A stretch of 37,892 bases of DNA, taken from Balneolales bacterium. GTDB taxonomy: Bacteria > Bacteroidota > Rhodothermia > Balneolales > Cyclonatronaceae. The notes beneath the pieces were generated by a model. That model was given only the letters and a program-made list of their open reading frames with translations, had not been told where the DNA came from and ran no database searches. Both the position numbers and the translations under genes were made by a program. This document shows, one piece after another, positions 1 through 8,323 of the stretch. The DNA is taken from positions 1 to 37,892 of the forward strand of contig SLDG01000217.1 of the NCBI GenBank assembly GCA_007125355.1. The letters run 5' to 3'. Position 1 is the first letter of the stretch, and the number at the start of each line of letters is the position of its first letter.

Positions 1-713
1 CCAAAAACCACCTGCTGCGCTATTTCCGGTCGCACTTGATTAACCACAACCCGGGAGGCCTCGCGCTGTACACTACCTGTAGTTTCTGTAGATCCGTTAA
101 CTGAAACACGAACCTGAGGCTCTCTCGAAACTTCCACTTGGTTTGGTAGGGTGGTTTTAATGGCTTTCTTAGCATTGCTATCAGCTTGCCATGGATACAC
201 TTTCTGAATGTCTATCTGCGGCTTTTCTTTGTTAACAGTAATACTTGAGAATGCACTATCATTTTCCCCTTTTTGAGTCTCATTGGGCTCAACCCCAGTT
301 TGTGTATTAACTCGATCACCGTTATTAGTCAACCTACTCATTACATTATAGTCATAGAACAGAGCCGTCTCATGTGTCTCTTTATTTATTTGATTATTAT
401 AAGAACTACTGTCAAGATTTAAAGCCTCGACTTGTTGGCCTATTTGGGGGTGTAGAGGTTGCTGTTCAAGAGAAGTTCCAATTAGTTCTTCTACTATCTG
501 ATCCGTTTTACCAGATGAAGTGTTAGCTTCACCGGATTTATCATTATGTTCTTTATTTTCAGGTTTTTCACTGATAGCAATAGCACCATTTAAGAAAGAC
601 CTGAACAGCCCACCTTGAGTAATATTAGATCCATTACCATTGGCTTGAGCTAACTTTACAGAGCCAAGAGTATACTTGTTTTTGCCTATATTTTCTATAT
701 TAAACAAATTCAT
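1..713 (-). CDS. fliK: Flagellar hook-length control protein FliK, N-terminal part (cut by window edge)
   Basis: An open frame runs from an ATG at 713 off the left edge (about 237 codons seen, no stop). It starts MNLFNIENIGKNKY and is rich in Asn, Gln, Ser, Thr and Glu with no obvious fold, which is typical of the secreted, poorly conserved N-terminal half of FliK proteins. The conserved C-terminal type III switch domain would lie outside the window. The ATG overlaps the stop of the upstream motE-like gene as ATGA (710-713), so translation is probably coupled. The call rests mainly on position after fliJ/motE at the end of a fliE-fliJ operon and on composition; no diagnostic FliK motif is visible here. 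FliK measures hook length and switches export specificity in the family. Confidence 0.6.
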   Translation of the reverse strand, partial: MNLFNIENIGKNKYTLGSVKLAQANGNGSNITQGGLFRSFLNGAIAISEKPENKEHNDKSGEANTSSGKTDQIVEELIGTSLEQQPLHPQIGQQVEALNLDSSSYNNQINKETHETALFYDYNVMSRLTNNGDRVNTQTGVEPNETQKGENDSAFSSITVNKEKPQIDIQKVYPWQADSNAKKAIKTTLPNQVEVSREPQVRVSVNGSTETTGSVQREASRVVVNQVRPEIAQQVVF

Positions 714-1357
714 AACATTATCTTTTGCATAAGATTTGCTGCCCTACCAGGTGCAAGTGATCTTAGCATTTTTTCTCGTTGAATATTTCCAGCTGTATCA
801 TACAGACGCAAAAGTTGTTGATCATCTAATTGCTTAAGTATAGGAGCAAGTTCCTCTTCTTCAAGATTTAATAAGCTCTTAACTCGTTCAGAGAATTGAC
901 TTTCATGTTCACCATTATCAGCAACTAACTGAGCTGTTGATTGAGTTTGGCTGACTGTCTGATCAGGTTCGCCTCGTTGTCTGTTTACCAATGTGTCTTG
1001 GTCCTCTAGGCGTTCTATATCATCTAAGGCTAATTCTTTTTGTTCTTTTAAAGCTTCAATTTCAGTTATTAACTCATTCTTTTGATTTAGTAAAGAATCA
1101 ATTATTATTTCCAGGTTTTTCCGCATTTGTAAGCGAGCCTCTGATTCTTGATGAACTATTTCTGTTTTGATTGGGTCTACTAGTACTATATCACTTTCAA
1201 AATATTCAATCTCATCATTTCCATTCGACCTAAATTGTTCCATAGCTCTATTATATCCCTCTTCATTTATATATGGATACAAAAAGAAAAACAAAATAAG
1301 TAGTACCAAGAATGGTACAATTATCAGACCTAATATGATTAGTATCTTTTTTATCAT
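710..1357 (-). CDS. motE: MotE/YlxF-like flagellar protein with MgtE-N-like C-terminus
   Basis: 215 residues. A single N-terminal membrane segment (about residues 5-27, mostly Ile, Leu and Phe) is followed by a long charged coiled coil (about 70-120) and a linker rich in Gln, Ser and Thr. The C-terminal helical domain contains APILKQLDDQQLLRLYD and ends LAPGRAANLMQKIML. That C-terminus matches the MgtE intracellular N-domain-like module of MotE (Rhizobium) and YlxF (Bacillus), which lie next to fliJ/fliK in many flagellar operons. In alpha-proteobacteria MotE acts as a periplasmic MotC chaperone; in other groups the role is unclear. It starts 2 nt after fliJ ends and overlaps fliK by 4 nt, so it is part of the basal-body operon. 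The family call is good; the exact function is inferred. Confidence 0.75.
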   Translation of the reverse strand: MIKKILIILGLIIVPFLVLLILFFFLYPYINEEGYNRAMEQFRSNGNDEIEYFESDIVLVDPIKTEIVHQESEARLQMRKNLEIIIDSLLNQKNELITEIEALKEQKELALDDIERLEDQDTLVNRQRGEPDQTVSQTQSTAQLVADNGEHESQFSERVKSLLNLEEEELAPILKQLDDQQLLRLYDTAGNIQREKMLRSLAPGRAANLMQKIML

Positions 1358-1359
1358 GA

Positions 1360-1788
1360 TTATTTGCCAAATGATTGTATAGAAATTTCATCAATGGTAT
1401 TTTGTTCCGTTCTCTGTAACTCTTCTTGGAATAGTTCAATCTTAAATTCTTTCACCTTTTCTAAAATTGTTCTTTTCTGATGAACTTTTTCCAACTCTTT
1501 CCTTACTGCCTGAATTGATTTTTTTACATCTGTCTCTTTATTATCAAGTTTTTCTATCTCTAAATGAACTTGTTGTAAGTAGTGCGAATGCATTTTAATG
1601 TCATGTATAGATTCAGCATTTGTGCCATTAGAATCATTTATAAAGGTATTCAACTTTTCTTTTACTTTAGCCTGAAGATCTTTAATTTGATTTTTTTTCT
1701 GCATTTCTTTAGCTAGCTTTAGCTTTTGTATGTTCTCTTCATACTTTCTGACTTTGAGTACCGGATCGAGAGAAAAGTTAAACTTCAT
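1360..1788 (-). CDS. fliJ: Flagellar export chaperone FliJ
   Basis: 142 residues, the usual FliJ size. The start MKFNFSLDPVLKVRKYEEN matches the characteristic FliJ opening (F-x-LxxVLxxRxxxE). The whole chain is a charged, heptad-like coiled coil with few breaks, rich in Lys, Glu and Gln. FliJ is the central stalk-like component of the FliHIJ ATPase complex and escorts export chaperones at the cytoplasmic face of the flagellar type III secretion system. It lies 13 nt downstream of fliI and 2 nt before the motE-like gene, in the order expected for fli operons. Confidence 0.88.
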   Translation of the reverse strand: MKFNFSLDPVLKVRKYEENIQKLKLAKEMQKKNQIKDLQAKVKEKLNTFINDSNGTNAESIHDIKMHSHYLQQVHLEIEKLDNKETDVKKSIQAVRKELEKVHQKRTILEKVKEFKIELFQEELQRTEQNTIDEISIQSFGK

Positions 1789-1801
1789 GAGATATAAGTT
1801 T

Positions 1802-3133
1802 TTAATGCTGAATTATTTTTTTTAGAGATTCCCAGGGATTATCACTAAAATCGTTTTCACTTATATCTTGTATCAAAAATGATACCAATTCCTGGTTTTT
1901 CTTTATAGCCTCATCAATTTTAGGATTGGAACCCTTAACATAGGCACCGATATTAATGAGGTCCTCGGCCTCACGGTATGTTGCTAAAAGCTCTTTTGCC
2001 TTCATGGCTACTGCTCTGTCTTCATCACTAATTATCTTCGGCATTACTCTGGATACACTTTGCAAAACATCTATAGCGGGATAGTGATTTTTGTGGGCTA
2101 GGCGACGTGAAAGAACAATATGACCATCTAAAATAGATCTTACAGCGTCAGCAACAGGCTCATTCATATCGTCATTATCAACTAATACTGTATATAAACC
2201 AGTAATACTGCCCTTCTCTGTTTTTCCTGCTCTCTCGAGTAGTTTTGGTAGTACAGCAAATACACTCGGGGTGTAACCCTTGGTTGTTGGAGGTTCGCCA
2301 GAGGCAAGTCCTATTTCTCTTTGAGCCATTGCTACTCGAGTTACAGAGTCCATCATTAATAGGACATTTTTTCCGCAGTCACGGAAATATTCTGCAATTG
2401 CCGTTGCAGCAAATGCACCTTTTATTCTACTCATTGCAGCCATATCAGAAGTAACAGCTACTACAACAGATCTATTTATTCCATCTTTTCCTAAAGAATC
2501 TGTCACAAACTCTTGCACTTCACGGCCTCTTTCTCCAATAAGTGCAATTACATTAACATCTGCAGCAGAATGTTTCGCAATCATTCCCATTAATACACTT
2601 TTCCCAACTCCAGAACCAGCAAACAACCCTAATCGCTGGCCGACGCCCATAGTATTCAGAGAGTCAATCGCCCTTATACCGGTAAACATAACCTTATCTA
2701 TTTGTTTACGCTCCATTGGTGCAGGGGGTTGAACATATACGGGGTTTTTAGTGCGACAAATTATGGAGCCCAAATTATCAATTGGCTCTCCATTAGCGTT
2801 TAAAACTCTGCCAAGTAACTCAGCCCCAACTGGCACAGACAGAGTTTGCCCAACTTTTTCGACCAAACAACCCGACTTAATTCCATCAACTCTATCATAA
2901 GGAATTAATATTGTTTCCCCATTTTTTAGCCCAACAGCTTCAGCAACAACTTTTTTACCATTGCTTGAATGAATAGAATAACTTTCCCCTATACTTGCTT
3001 CAAGGCCAGCACTTTCTATTACAGACCCGACTACGGATGTTACTTTACCATAGCTTTTTGGCCTAAATGATTCTTTTTTAATTTCACTACTAAAATTAAT
3101 TATTTGATCTTTAGCAATATTTTCGTATTTCAT
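1802..3133 (-). CDS. fliI: Flagellum-specific export ATPase FliI
   Basis: 443 residues, typical length. There is an F1-type beta-barrel N-terminus, then Walker A AGSGVGKS (about 172-179) preceded by GQRLGLF. The stretch ALIGERGREVQEF and the Walker B strand NVLLMMDSVTRVAMAQREIG are followed by the family signature GEPPTTKGYTPSVFA. This is the hexameric ATPase that sits below the flagellar export gate, controlled by FliH and stimulated by FliJ. It is 58 nt downstream of fliH and 13 nt upstream of fliJ. All catalytic motifs are intact. Relatives in non-flagellar type III secretion (SctN) look similar, but the basal-body neighbours settle the assignment. Confidence 0.96.
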   Translation of the reverse strand: MKYENIAKDQIINFSSEIKKESFRPKSYGKVTSVVGSVIESAGLEASIGESYSIHSSNGKKVVAEAVGLKNGETILIPYDRVDGIKSGCLVEKVGQTLSVPVGAELLGRVLNANGEPIDNLGSIICRTKNPVYVQPPAPMERKQIDKVMFTGIRAIDSLNTMGVGQRLGLFAGSGVGKSVLMGMIAKHSAADVNVIALIGERGREVQEFVTDSLGKDGINRSVVVAVTSDMAAMSRIKGAFAATAIAEYFRDCGKNVLLMMDSVTRVAMAQREIGLASGEPPTTKGYTPSVFAVLPKLLERAGKTEKGSITGLYTVLVDNDDMNEPVADAVRSILDGHIVLSRRLAHKNHYPAIDVLQSVSRVMPKIISDEDRAVAMKAKELLATYREAEDLINIGAYVKGSNPKIDEAIKKNQELVSFLIQDISENDFSDNPWESLKKIIQH

Positions 3134-3170
3134 AAGCTTACCATTAAAAAGCGTGCCTTATAAAGTACCC

Positions 3171-3184
3171 CTCTTTATAAAGAG
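3171..3184. repeat. 14-bp perfect palindrome in the fliH-fliI gap
   Basis: CTCTTTATAAAGAG is a perfect 14-bp palindrome in the 58-nt spacer between fliH and fliI, the longest gap inside the flagellar operon. A related copy of its core (TTATAAAG) lies about 15 nt away, at about 3159-3166. It could be an RNA hairpin that tunes the mRNA or an operator. No U-tract follows that would make it a convincing terminator. Confidence 0.3.
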
Positions 3185-3191
3185 TATCATT

Positions 3192-3845
3192 CTAATCCCA
3201 GTGTGATAATATTACAGATTTCTTTTTAAAATCATTAAGCATTAGCTTGAATTTGCGTATTAACTTTTTATCATTATCCTCTAGTATAAACTCACCTTGG
3301 CTACACTCTTCAGTAAGTATAATTTTGACAGTTAATTCATCATCGAACTCATTTATCAGTTTTTTTGCTATTTCTGCATCTAAATGATTAACTTTTAGTT
3401 CAGTTCTAGTTTTTGAATTCATTTTTTTTAGAACTGATCGTAGTTCTGCTTCTGTTTTTTTAATAATATTGCTATCATTTTTGGGTTTTGATGCTATAAT
3501 TTTTTCGGCAATATCACAAGCAAGATTGATTAAGCCTGGTGCCGTTTCTTCCTGAAGATTCAACCATTGTTGATGAGCTGCTTCGAATGCTTTTTTTAAT
3601 ACCGTTATTTTTTTCTCTAACTCTGCATTAGCTTCATTTTTTCCAATTATAATCCCCTCTTTTAAACCATGTTTGTACGCTTTCTCACATTCTCGTTTTA
3701 GTCGTTCTTGCCAATGCTTTATTTGTTTCTCATGTTTTAAGTTTGCACTAATGAGTTTGCTCTGATAATCATCAGTATCATTATCAGGGATTTTTTCTTC
3801 AAAAATCATCTGATAATTGAGACGGGTTACATTATTATTTTCCAA
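3192..3845 (-). CDS. fliH: Flagellar assembly protein FliH
   Basis: 217 residues. The N-terminal third is unstructured and charged. A long helical stretch (about 45-105) contains the AYKHGLKEGIIIGKNEANAE pattern, with the small-residue periodicity typical of FliH/YscL. A C-terminal alpha/beta domain follows (LACDIAEKIIASKP ... LTEECSQGEFILED). FliH dimers bind and restrain FliI and tether it to the C-ring. The frame opens with TTG at 3845, preceded by GAGG at 7-nt spacing on the minus strand, which supports this non-ATG start; the first in-frame ATG comes 12 codons later. It is followed after 58 nt by fliI and preceded by fliG, 45 nt away. Confidence 0.85.
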   Translation of the reverse strand: MENNNVTRLNYQMIFEEKIPDNDTDDYQSKLISANLKHEKQIKHWQERLKRECEKAYKHGLKEGIIIGKNEANAELEKKITVLKKAFEAAHQQWLNLQEETAPGLINLACDIAEKIIASKPKNDSNIIKKTEAELRSVLKKMNSKTRTELKVNHLDAEIAKKLINEFDDELTVKIILTEECSQGEFILEDNDKKLIRKFKLMLNDFKKKSVILSHWD

Positions 3846-3890
3846 TTTACATCCTCAGATTAAACAATTAGCAATAAATATAAAGAACGA

Positions 3891-4931
3891 TTATTCGACT
3901 ACTTCTTCTTCATCTACTTTTCGAGTACTAATTAATCCATTTTCTTCAAGCTCTTTTATCTTCTTAATAATCCTTTGTTGTGCCTCTTTAACATCTTTCA
4001 ATGGCACAGGCCCCAGTGCCTCCATGTCCTCTTGTAACATTGCAGCCGCTCTTTGAGACATATTACTAAGGAATTTTTCGGTAAGTTCTTTCTCTACACC
4101 TTTCAAGCCCATAACCAAATCAGATTTCTCCATTTCATTGACAATAAGTTGAACCGTTTTATCATCAAAGTGAATAATATCTTCGAATAAGAACATCTGT
4201 TCCTTAATATCAGCAGCCATTTGTGGGTCTCGCTCTCCAATAATGTCAAGTACATTTTTTTCAACTGAGATATTAGCTTCATTTAAAATTTGTGCTACTG
4301 TAGCTGTTCCACTATTTACGCGGTCACCAAGTGTGTCCAACCCACCCATATGCTCTTTAATTACGCCTTCAATTTCTTGTATTACATCCATTGACACTTT
4401 TTCCATTGAAGCTAATCTATAAATAATTTCCGCTTGCATATCCTGCGGCAAATAACTCAGTATCTCTGCTGATTTGTCTGTATGTAATTGAGAGAATATT
4501 AGCGCTGCCACCTGCGGGTGTTCATTTTGCACAAAGCTCGCGATTTGAGTTATTTTACTATCCTGAAAGTCTTCAAACACATTACTCTCTGCTTGAGCTT
4601 TTAATTTCTTAAGCATTTGTTCTGATTTCTCATTGCCCCCTAATTCATGTAACAATGCTTCAGCATAATCAACACCTCCCTCTAACAAGAACTTTTTAGC
4701 TTCCATTAAGTGGTAATACTCTTTTAAAACCTCTTCCGTTAATTCGGGTTTTACATTTTCCATTTTTGCAACCTCAAGAGTAATTGCTTCAATCTCACTT
4801 TGCTTCATAGATCTTAGCATTTGCGCTGAAGCCCTGGCACCAACAGATATTATTAATATCGCTGCTTTTTGTGGCCCGGTTAACTCAGCCACACTTAATG
4901 GACTGTTTTTGGTATTTTGCTTTTTTGCCAT
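3891..4931 (-). CDS. fliG: Flagellar motor switch protein FliG
   Basis: 346 residues, normal length. The N-terminal domain opens with LTGPQKAAILIISVG, which is the FliF-binding part. The middle domain carries the EHPQ motif in NEHPQVAALIFSQL. The C-terminal charged torque helix region contains GLKGVEKELTEKFLSNMSQRAA and DVKEAQQRIIKKIKELEENG. FliG is the C-ring protein that contacts the stator and couples proton or sodium flow to rotation. The gene lies 8 nt after fliF, which fits their 1:1 assembly. A short acidic tail (VDEEEVVE) ends the protein. Confidence 0.96.
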   Translation of the reverse strand: MAKKQNTKNSPLSVAELTGPQKAAILIISVGARASAQMLRSMKQSEIEAITLEVAKMENVKPELTEEVLKEYYHLMEAKKFLLEGGVDYAEALLHELGGNEKSEQMLKKLKAQAESNVFEDFQDSKITQIASFVQNEHPQVAALIFSQLHTDKSAEILSYLPQDMQAEIIYRLASMEKVSMDVIQEIEGVIKEHMGGLDTLGDRVNSGTATVAQILNEANISVEKNVLDIIGERDPQMAADIKEQMFLFEDIIHFDDKTVQLIVNEMEKSDLVMGLKGVEKELTEKFLSNMSQRAAAMLQEDMEALGPVPLKDVKEAQQRIIKKIKELEENGLISTRKVDEEEVVE

Positions 4932-4939
4932 TTTTTATA

Positions 4940-6568
4940 CTATGTCATCATTGCCCGAACTACCTGAGCAGCTTCACGCGGTTTAAGTTCTACGTAATCT
5001 TTTATTTCTTCTACAACTAATGTTTTTTCTTTTAGCTGTTTTCTAGATTCCTGAGATTTATTTTCATCAATAAATCTTTTAGACTGTCCTGATTCATTTT
5101 GATCTTTATATGATTCATAATCAGTTTCTGCCACATTCTTTAACCCGTTATTGGGTGAATTGGTCATTACCTGTATTCCTTCAATACTCATTTTTTTTCT
5201 GGTAGTGAAAATCATAAACACTATAATCAAGGCTGTAATGAGTATTATAACCCATCTAATAATATCTTGGGTCTGTATTGGCTGTGTAGTTTGCAATCCA
5301 ACTGTATCAAAAATAGTAGGATCATGAAACTCAAATTGTATTATGGTGAGTTCATCTCCCCGGCCTGGCTGAATACCGAGCGCTACCCTTACTAAATCAC
5401 GAAATTCATTAATTTCATTCTGACTATAAGGTTGGCTAATAACAGTCATTTGCCCATCATTGACTTCCTGCATGACTTGTTTGTGATTTAATAAAACCGA
5501 TGCAGAAATTCGTTTTATTTCACCTTGAGATTTTTCGTGAATTTCACGGATGCGGTTAACATCATAATTTCTGGTTTGTATAGTTGATTCGTTAGATCTA
5601 TTATTTACTATAACAGTTTCACCCCTTCTCTCAATTGGTGTAAATTCATCGAATGGTACTTGCTGTGATGATTGATCAGAGGTGTTTTCAGAACGTCGTT
5701 CCTCTGATATTATAGTGCGACTATCGGGATCGATTAGTTCCGACTCGCGAATAATTTTATCAAAATCATGCTCCACAGATACTCTCACCATGCTATTACC
5801 ATGCCCTAAAGCTCTATCAAGCATGCTCTGAGTGCGCTCAGTTAAATATGTTTCCACCCCAACTCTTAATTCTTTTTGCATCGTACCCGAGGCTTGATTC
5901 AGATTGCCATTAATGCCATCAGTTAGGCGATTACCAGCTTGATCTAAAATTACCACAGCTTCAGGGTTTAAGCCTTCCACGCTTCCGGATATTAATGATA
6001 CAATACCCTTTACCTGCTCACCATTCAACCTCGTACCAGATTTTAAATTTAAGATTACAGATGCAGAGGCTTCAACTGATGCTTGTTGAAATGCTCTCCT
6101 TTCCGGCAGAACTAAATGTATACGCGAAGTTTCGACCTGATCCAGGCTGTTAATAGATCTGGCAAGTTCACCTTCAAGTGCTCTCTTTTTATTCACCTGT
6201 TGCATAAAGTCTGTCATCCCAAGGGCATTTTCATCAAAAAGTTCATACCCTTTTATATCTGAGTGAAACAAATTTTTTGATGCCAGCTTTAGGCGTAAAC
6301 TGTGTACTTGTGAAGTAGGTACCAAAATAGATCTGCCATCATTTTCTAACATATACCTTACACCCTCACTCTCTAATTGCTCTACGATTTCAGATGCCAC
6401 ATTGGGCTGCATTGATCCAAAAAGTAAAGAATAATCAGGTTTAAGTGCCCAATAAAATAAGTAACCAAGCGAGATTAGAATAACCAAAACAAGGCCTAAG
6501 AACATAAACCTTTGCGCTGGGCTAAGTGGTATTACAAAATTGTATGCTCGTTCTACTATATTAGCCAT
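4940..6568 (-). CDS. fliF: Flagellar MS-ring protein FliF
   Basis: 542 residues. There are two transmembrane helices, at about 20-41 and about 444-464, flanking a large periplasmic region with YscJ/FliF ring-building motifs (e.g. LALGIQPGRGDELTI before the second helix). The extreme C-terminus, LKPREAAQVVRAMM, matches the FliG-binding peptide of FliF. FliF builds the MS ring on which the rod, switch and export gate assemble. It is preceded by fliE (9-nt gap) and followed by fliG (8-nt gap). Nothing looks truncated. Confidence 0.95.
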   Translation of the reverse strand: MANIVERAYNFVIPLSPAQRFMFLGLVLVILISLGYLFYWALKPDYSLLFGSMQPNVASEIVEQLESEGVRYMLENDGRSILVPTSQVHSLRLKLASKNLFHSDIKGYELFDENALGMTDFMQQVNKKRALEGELARSINSLDQVETSRIHLVLPERRAFQQASVEASASVILNLKSGTRLNGEQVKGIVSLISGSVEGLNPEAVVILDQAGNRLTDGINGNLNQASGTMQKELRVGVETYLTERTQSMLDRALGHGNSMVRVSVEHDFDKIIRESELIDPDSRTIISEERRSENTSDQSSQQVPFDEFTPIERRGETVIVNNRSNESTIQTRNYDVNRIREIHEKSQGEIKRISASVLLNHKQVMQEVNDGQMTVISQPYSQNEINEFRDLVRVALGIQPGRGDELTIIQFEFHDPTIFDTVGLQTTQPIQTQDIIRWVIILITALIIVFMIFTTRKKMSIEGIQVMTNSPNNGLKNVAETDYESYKDQNESGQSKRFIDENKSQESRKQLKEKTLVVEEIKDYVELKPREAAQVVRAMMT

Positions 6569-6577
6569 CTAATTTTC

Positions 6578-6886
6578 CTAAATCTGCATTCTGCTAATTT
6601 CTTGATAGGTTTCAATAGCTTTGTTTCGAATTTCCACCATCATCTGAAAACTAATCTGTGCCTTTTGCATACCAATCATTACATCATGTACATTATCTGT
6701 TTTGCCAGCTATAAAGTTTTCTATATTCTGGTCAGATACCTTCATTGCCTGATCTACGCTTCCTACAGCACGTGTTAGTAAGTCAGCAAAAGATGTTTCG
6801 GGCTTAACAGATTTTAGAACACCATTTGCAGGTCTGGATTCTAAAATAGACTGTGGCTGTAATGCTTTAATTTCTATTGGATTCAT
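6578..6886 (-). CDS. fliE: Flagellar hook-basal body protein FliE
   Basis: 102 residues, typical for FliE. The conserved C-terminal helix pair is clear: TSFADLLTRAVGSVDQAM, then NVHDVMIGMQKAQISFQMMVEIRNK and AIETYQEISRMQI. FliE joins the MS ring to the proximal rod and is an early export substrate. The gene lies directly upstream of fliF and 20 nt after the 75-codon unknown gene. Confidence 0.94.
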   Translation of the reverse strand: MNPIEIKALQPQSILESRPANGVLKSVKPETSFADLLTRAVGSVDQAMKVSDQNIENFIAGKTDNVHDVMIGMQKAQISFQMMVEIRNKAIETYQEISRMQI

Positions 6887-6906
6887 AACTAACTTTATTT
6901 AAAGGC

Positions 6907-7134
6907 TCATATTCTTCTGTCTATGTTCAATCCGCGGGTCAAAAATTCACTTTTTTGAATTTTACCCTGACTTGTGTAACTATCCACAAATTTTGACCCC
7001 TTGAACTTATTGTTAATCATTGCAGACTCGTCGTTAGAAAGTGCAGGCGGCTTTGGTGCTACAGCGGCTTTGCGTAACGCGCTATTTTGGGCAGTTTTAT
7101 GAGTTTGTTGTGTATATATTGATTCAATATTCAT
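6907..7134 (-). CDS. Unknown 75-residue protein embedded in the flagellar operon
   Basis: 75 residues. It starts MNIESIYTQQTHKTAQ only 3 nt after the flgC stop and ends 20 nt before fliE, so it is co-transcribed and probably translationally coupled. It has no signal peptide, no membrane segment and no cysteines. Composition is polar and basic with a Pro/Ala-rich middle (AAVAPKPPALS), and it ends FLTRGLNIDRRI. I do not recognise a family. The small, probably disordered, Ser/Thr/Asn/Gln-rich character resembles secreted rod substrates or small flagellar chaperones, but that is inference from position only. Confidence 0.7.
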   Translation of the reverse strand: MNIESIYTQQTHKTAQNSALRKAAVAPKPPALSNDESAMINNKFKGSKFVDSYTSQGKIQKSEFLTRGLNIDRRI

Positions 7135-7137
7135 AAT

Positions 7138-7644
7138 TTAGATTTCTAAAGCACGTTTAATAATTTCTTTTTCCGCCTCGATACTGCTTAGATTAGCTTC
7201 ATACAATCTATTTGCACTAACCAATTGTGTCATTTCTCTGATAAGATCAACATCCGGGTACTTCACCATTCCGTTTTCGTCAGCATCTGGATGATTTGGA
7301 TCATATTCGAACCTAAAATTTTCTTGCTCAATTACTTCAAATTGTGGCCCAAGATTATTAAATCCAGTGTTTTTAGAACCTAGCGCGCCAGAACCAGCCG
7401 TTGATATATGATTAGGATGTGTAGTTTTCAGTGAGCTCAAACTATCTACAAGAACTTTTTTAAAACTTGTACCTGTAGGCTGCGTAGATTGTACAGATTG
7501 TGGCTTGTATACCTCTTTTGAGACCGGAGAAGATGTAGTTTGTGCATTAGCAATATTCCTTGAGGCTGTTGAAATCTTTTCACGCTGGAGTGCTAACCCC
7601 TGTGAAGCTGTTTGGAAAGTTGAAAAAACTCGGTCTGGTAACAT
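7138..7644 (-). CDS. flgC: Flagellar basal-body rod protein FlgC
   Basis: 168 residues. The N-terminal rod helix FSTFQTASQGLALQREKISTASRNIANAQTT contains the flagellar rod signature. Further on are the FlgC-specific stretch YDPNHPDADENGMVKYPDV and a C-terminal heptad helix LIREMTQLVSANRLYEANLS. FlgC is a proximal rod subunit exported by the flagellar type III system. It lies 18 nt after flgB and 3 nt before the small unknown gene. FlgC is usually around 135-150 residues; the extra length lies between the two halves (about 40-95). Confidence 0.95.
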   Translation of the reverse strand: MLPDRVFSTFQTASQGLALQREKISTASRNIANAQTTSSPVSKEVYKPQSVQSTQPTGTSFKKVLVDSLSSLKTTHPNHISTAGSGALGSKNTGFNNLGPQFEVIEQENFRFEYDPNHPDADENGMVKYPDVDLIREMTQLVSANRLYEANLSSIEAEKEIIKRALEI

Positions 7645-7662
7645 TATTCTCTAATTTCGGAT

Positions 7663-8007
7663 TTATCTATTGATTCCTGTTATCCCCGTTCTAAGCATTT
7701 CAAAATGATGGCGAAGGCTTCTGGCTACTACATTCACTCTAATTTGTGTATCTGCCATCTCTATAAGTTCATCTTCGAGTATCACTTTTTCATCGTTTTC
7801 TACAATTATTGGATTTACATCAATCATTGCCTTTTGCCCTCTGCTTTCCTGAACTCTTAGCAATTCCTGTTCAAACTGAACTTCATGCTTCTTGTAGGCT
7901 GGTGTATCTATATTTGCAATATTTGCTGATGTAATACGATGACGTAATGAATACGTATCCATCGCATTTTGCATTAACTGAGATATATTGCTGTCAATTA
8001 ATTTCAT
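7663..8007 (-). CDS. flgB: Flagellar basal-body rod protein FlgB
   Basis: 114 residues from the ATG at 8007 (MKLIDSNISQLMQNAMD). The frame stays open to a TTG at 8025 (120 residues), but MKLID matches the usual FlgB start, so I prefer the ATG. The rod signature LRHRITSANIANIDTPAYKKHEVQFE and the C-terminal helix ADTQIRVNVVARSLRHHFEMLRTGI are intact. FlgB is the most proximal rod protein. It is the first gene of the operon, with a sigma-54-type promoter element about 80 nt upstream of its start. Confidence 0.93.
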   Translation of the reverse strand: MKLIDSNISQLMQNAMDTYSLRHRITSANIANIDTPAYKKHEVQFEQELLRVQESRGQKAMIDVNPIIVENDEKVILEDELIEMADTQIRVNVVARSLRHHFEMLRTGITGINR

Positions 8008-8088
8008 GGCTAATTCTTTTGTCAATTAAGCATATCAGTTAGCTTGATAGCCCTGATAATTGAAATTTTTACTTGTAAGTAGTATTTA

Positions 8089-8103
8089 GCAATTGCTATG
8101 CCA
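8089..8103 (-). promoter_or_regulatory. Sigma-54 (-24/-12) promoter for the flgB-fliK operon
   Basis: On the minus strand the sequence reads TGGCAT-AGCAA-TTGC followed by T. It matches the RpoN consensus TGGCAC-N5-TTGCW at every position except the last base of the -24 box, with exact GG-to-GC spacing. Transcription would start near 8077, leaving a leader of about 70 nt before flgB. Sigma-54 control of rod/MS-ring genes is known from several phyla (e.g. Helicobacter, Campylobacter, Vibrio classes). The rest of the 8008-8323 gap is AT-rich and shows no other clear signal; no RpoN activator site could be identified by eye. Confidence 0.7.
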
Positions 8104-8323
8104 TGATTTTGAAGCCTCTCTGAAATCATAAAAAAAAGCATCCAAGCACAAACATAATCTTTACAATTAAAAAAAGAGGAACATTTCTTCCACTTCAAGG
8201 CAAATTTTTCCGAAACGCTTTTTCCTGTGAATTGGCTATTAAGATTTTTTCAATACGTGCTGATAAACATACTAAAGCAATTTTTTAAATAACCATGACA
8301 GGATTAACCAAATTATTGAAAAC

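Noticed and set aside
3154-3171. Second sigma-54-like site in the fliH-fliI gap (AGGCAC on the minus strand)
   Set aside because: There is no GC at the required -12 spacing.
7663-8025. TTG at 8025 as the flgB start
   Set aside because: The ATG at 8007 begins the MKLID sequence typical of FlgB; the extra six codons add nothing conserved.
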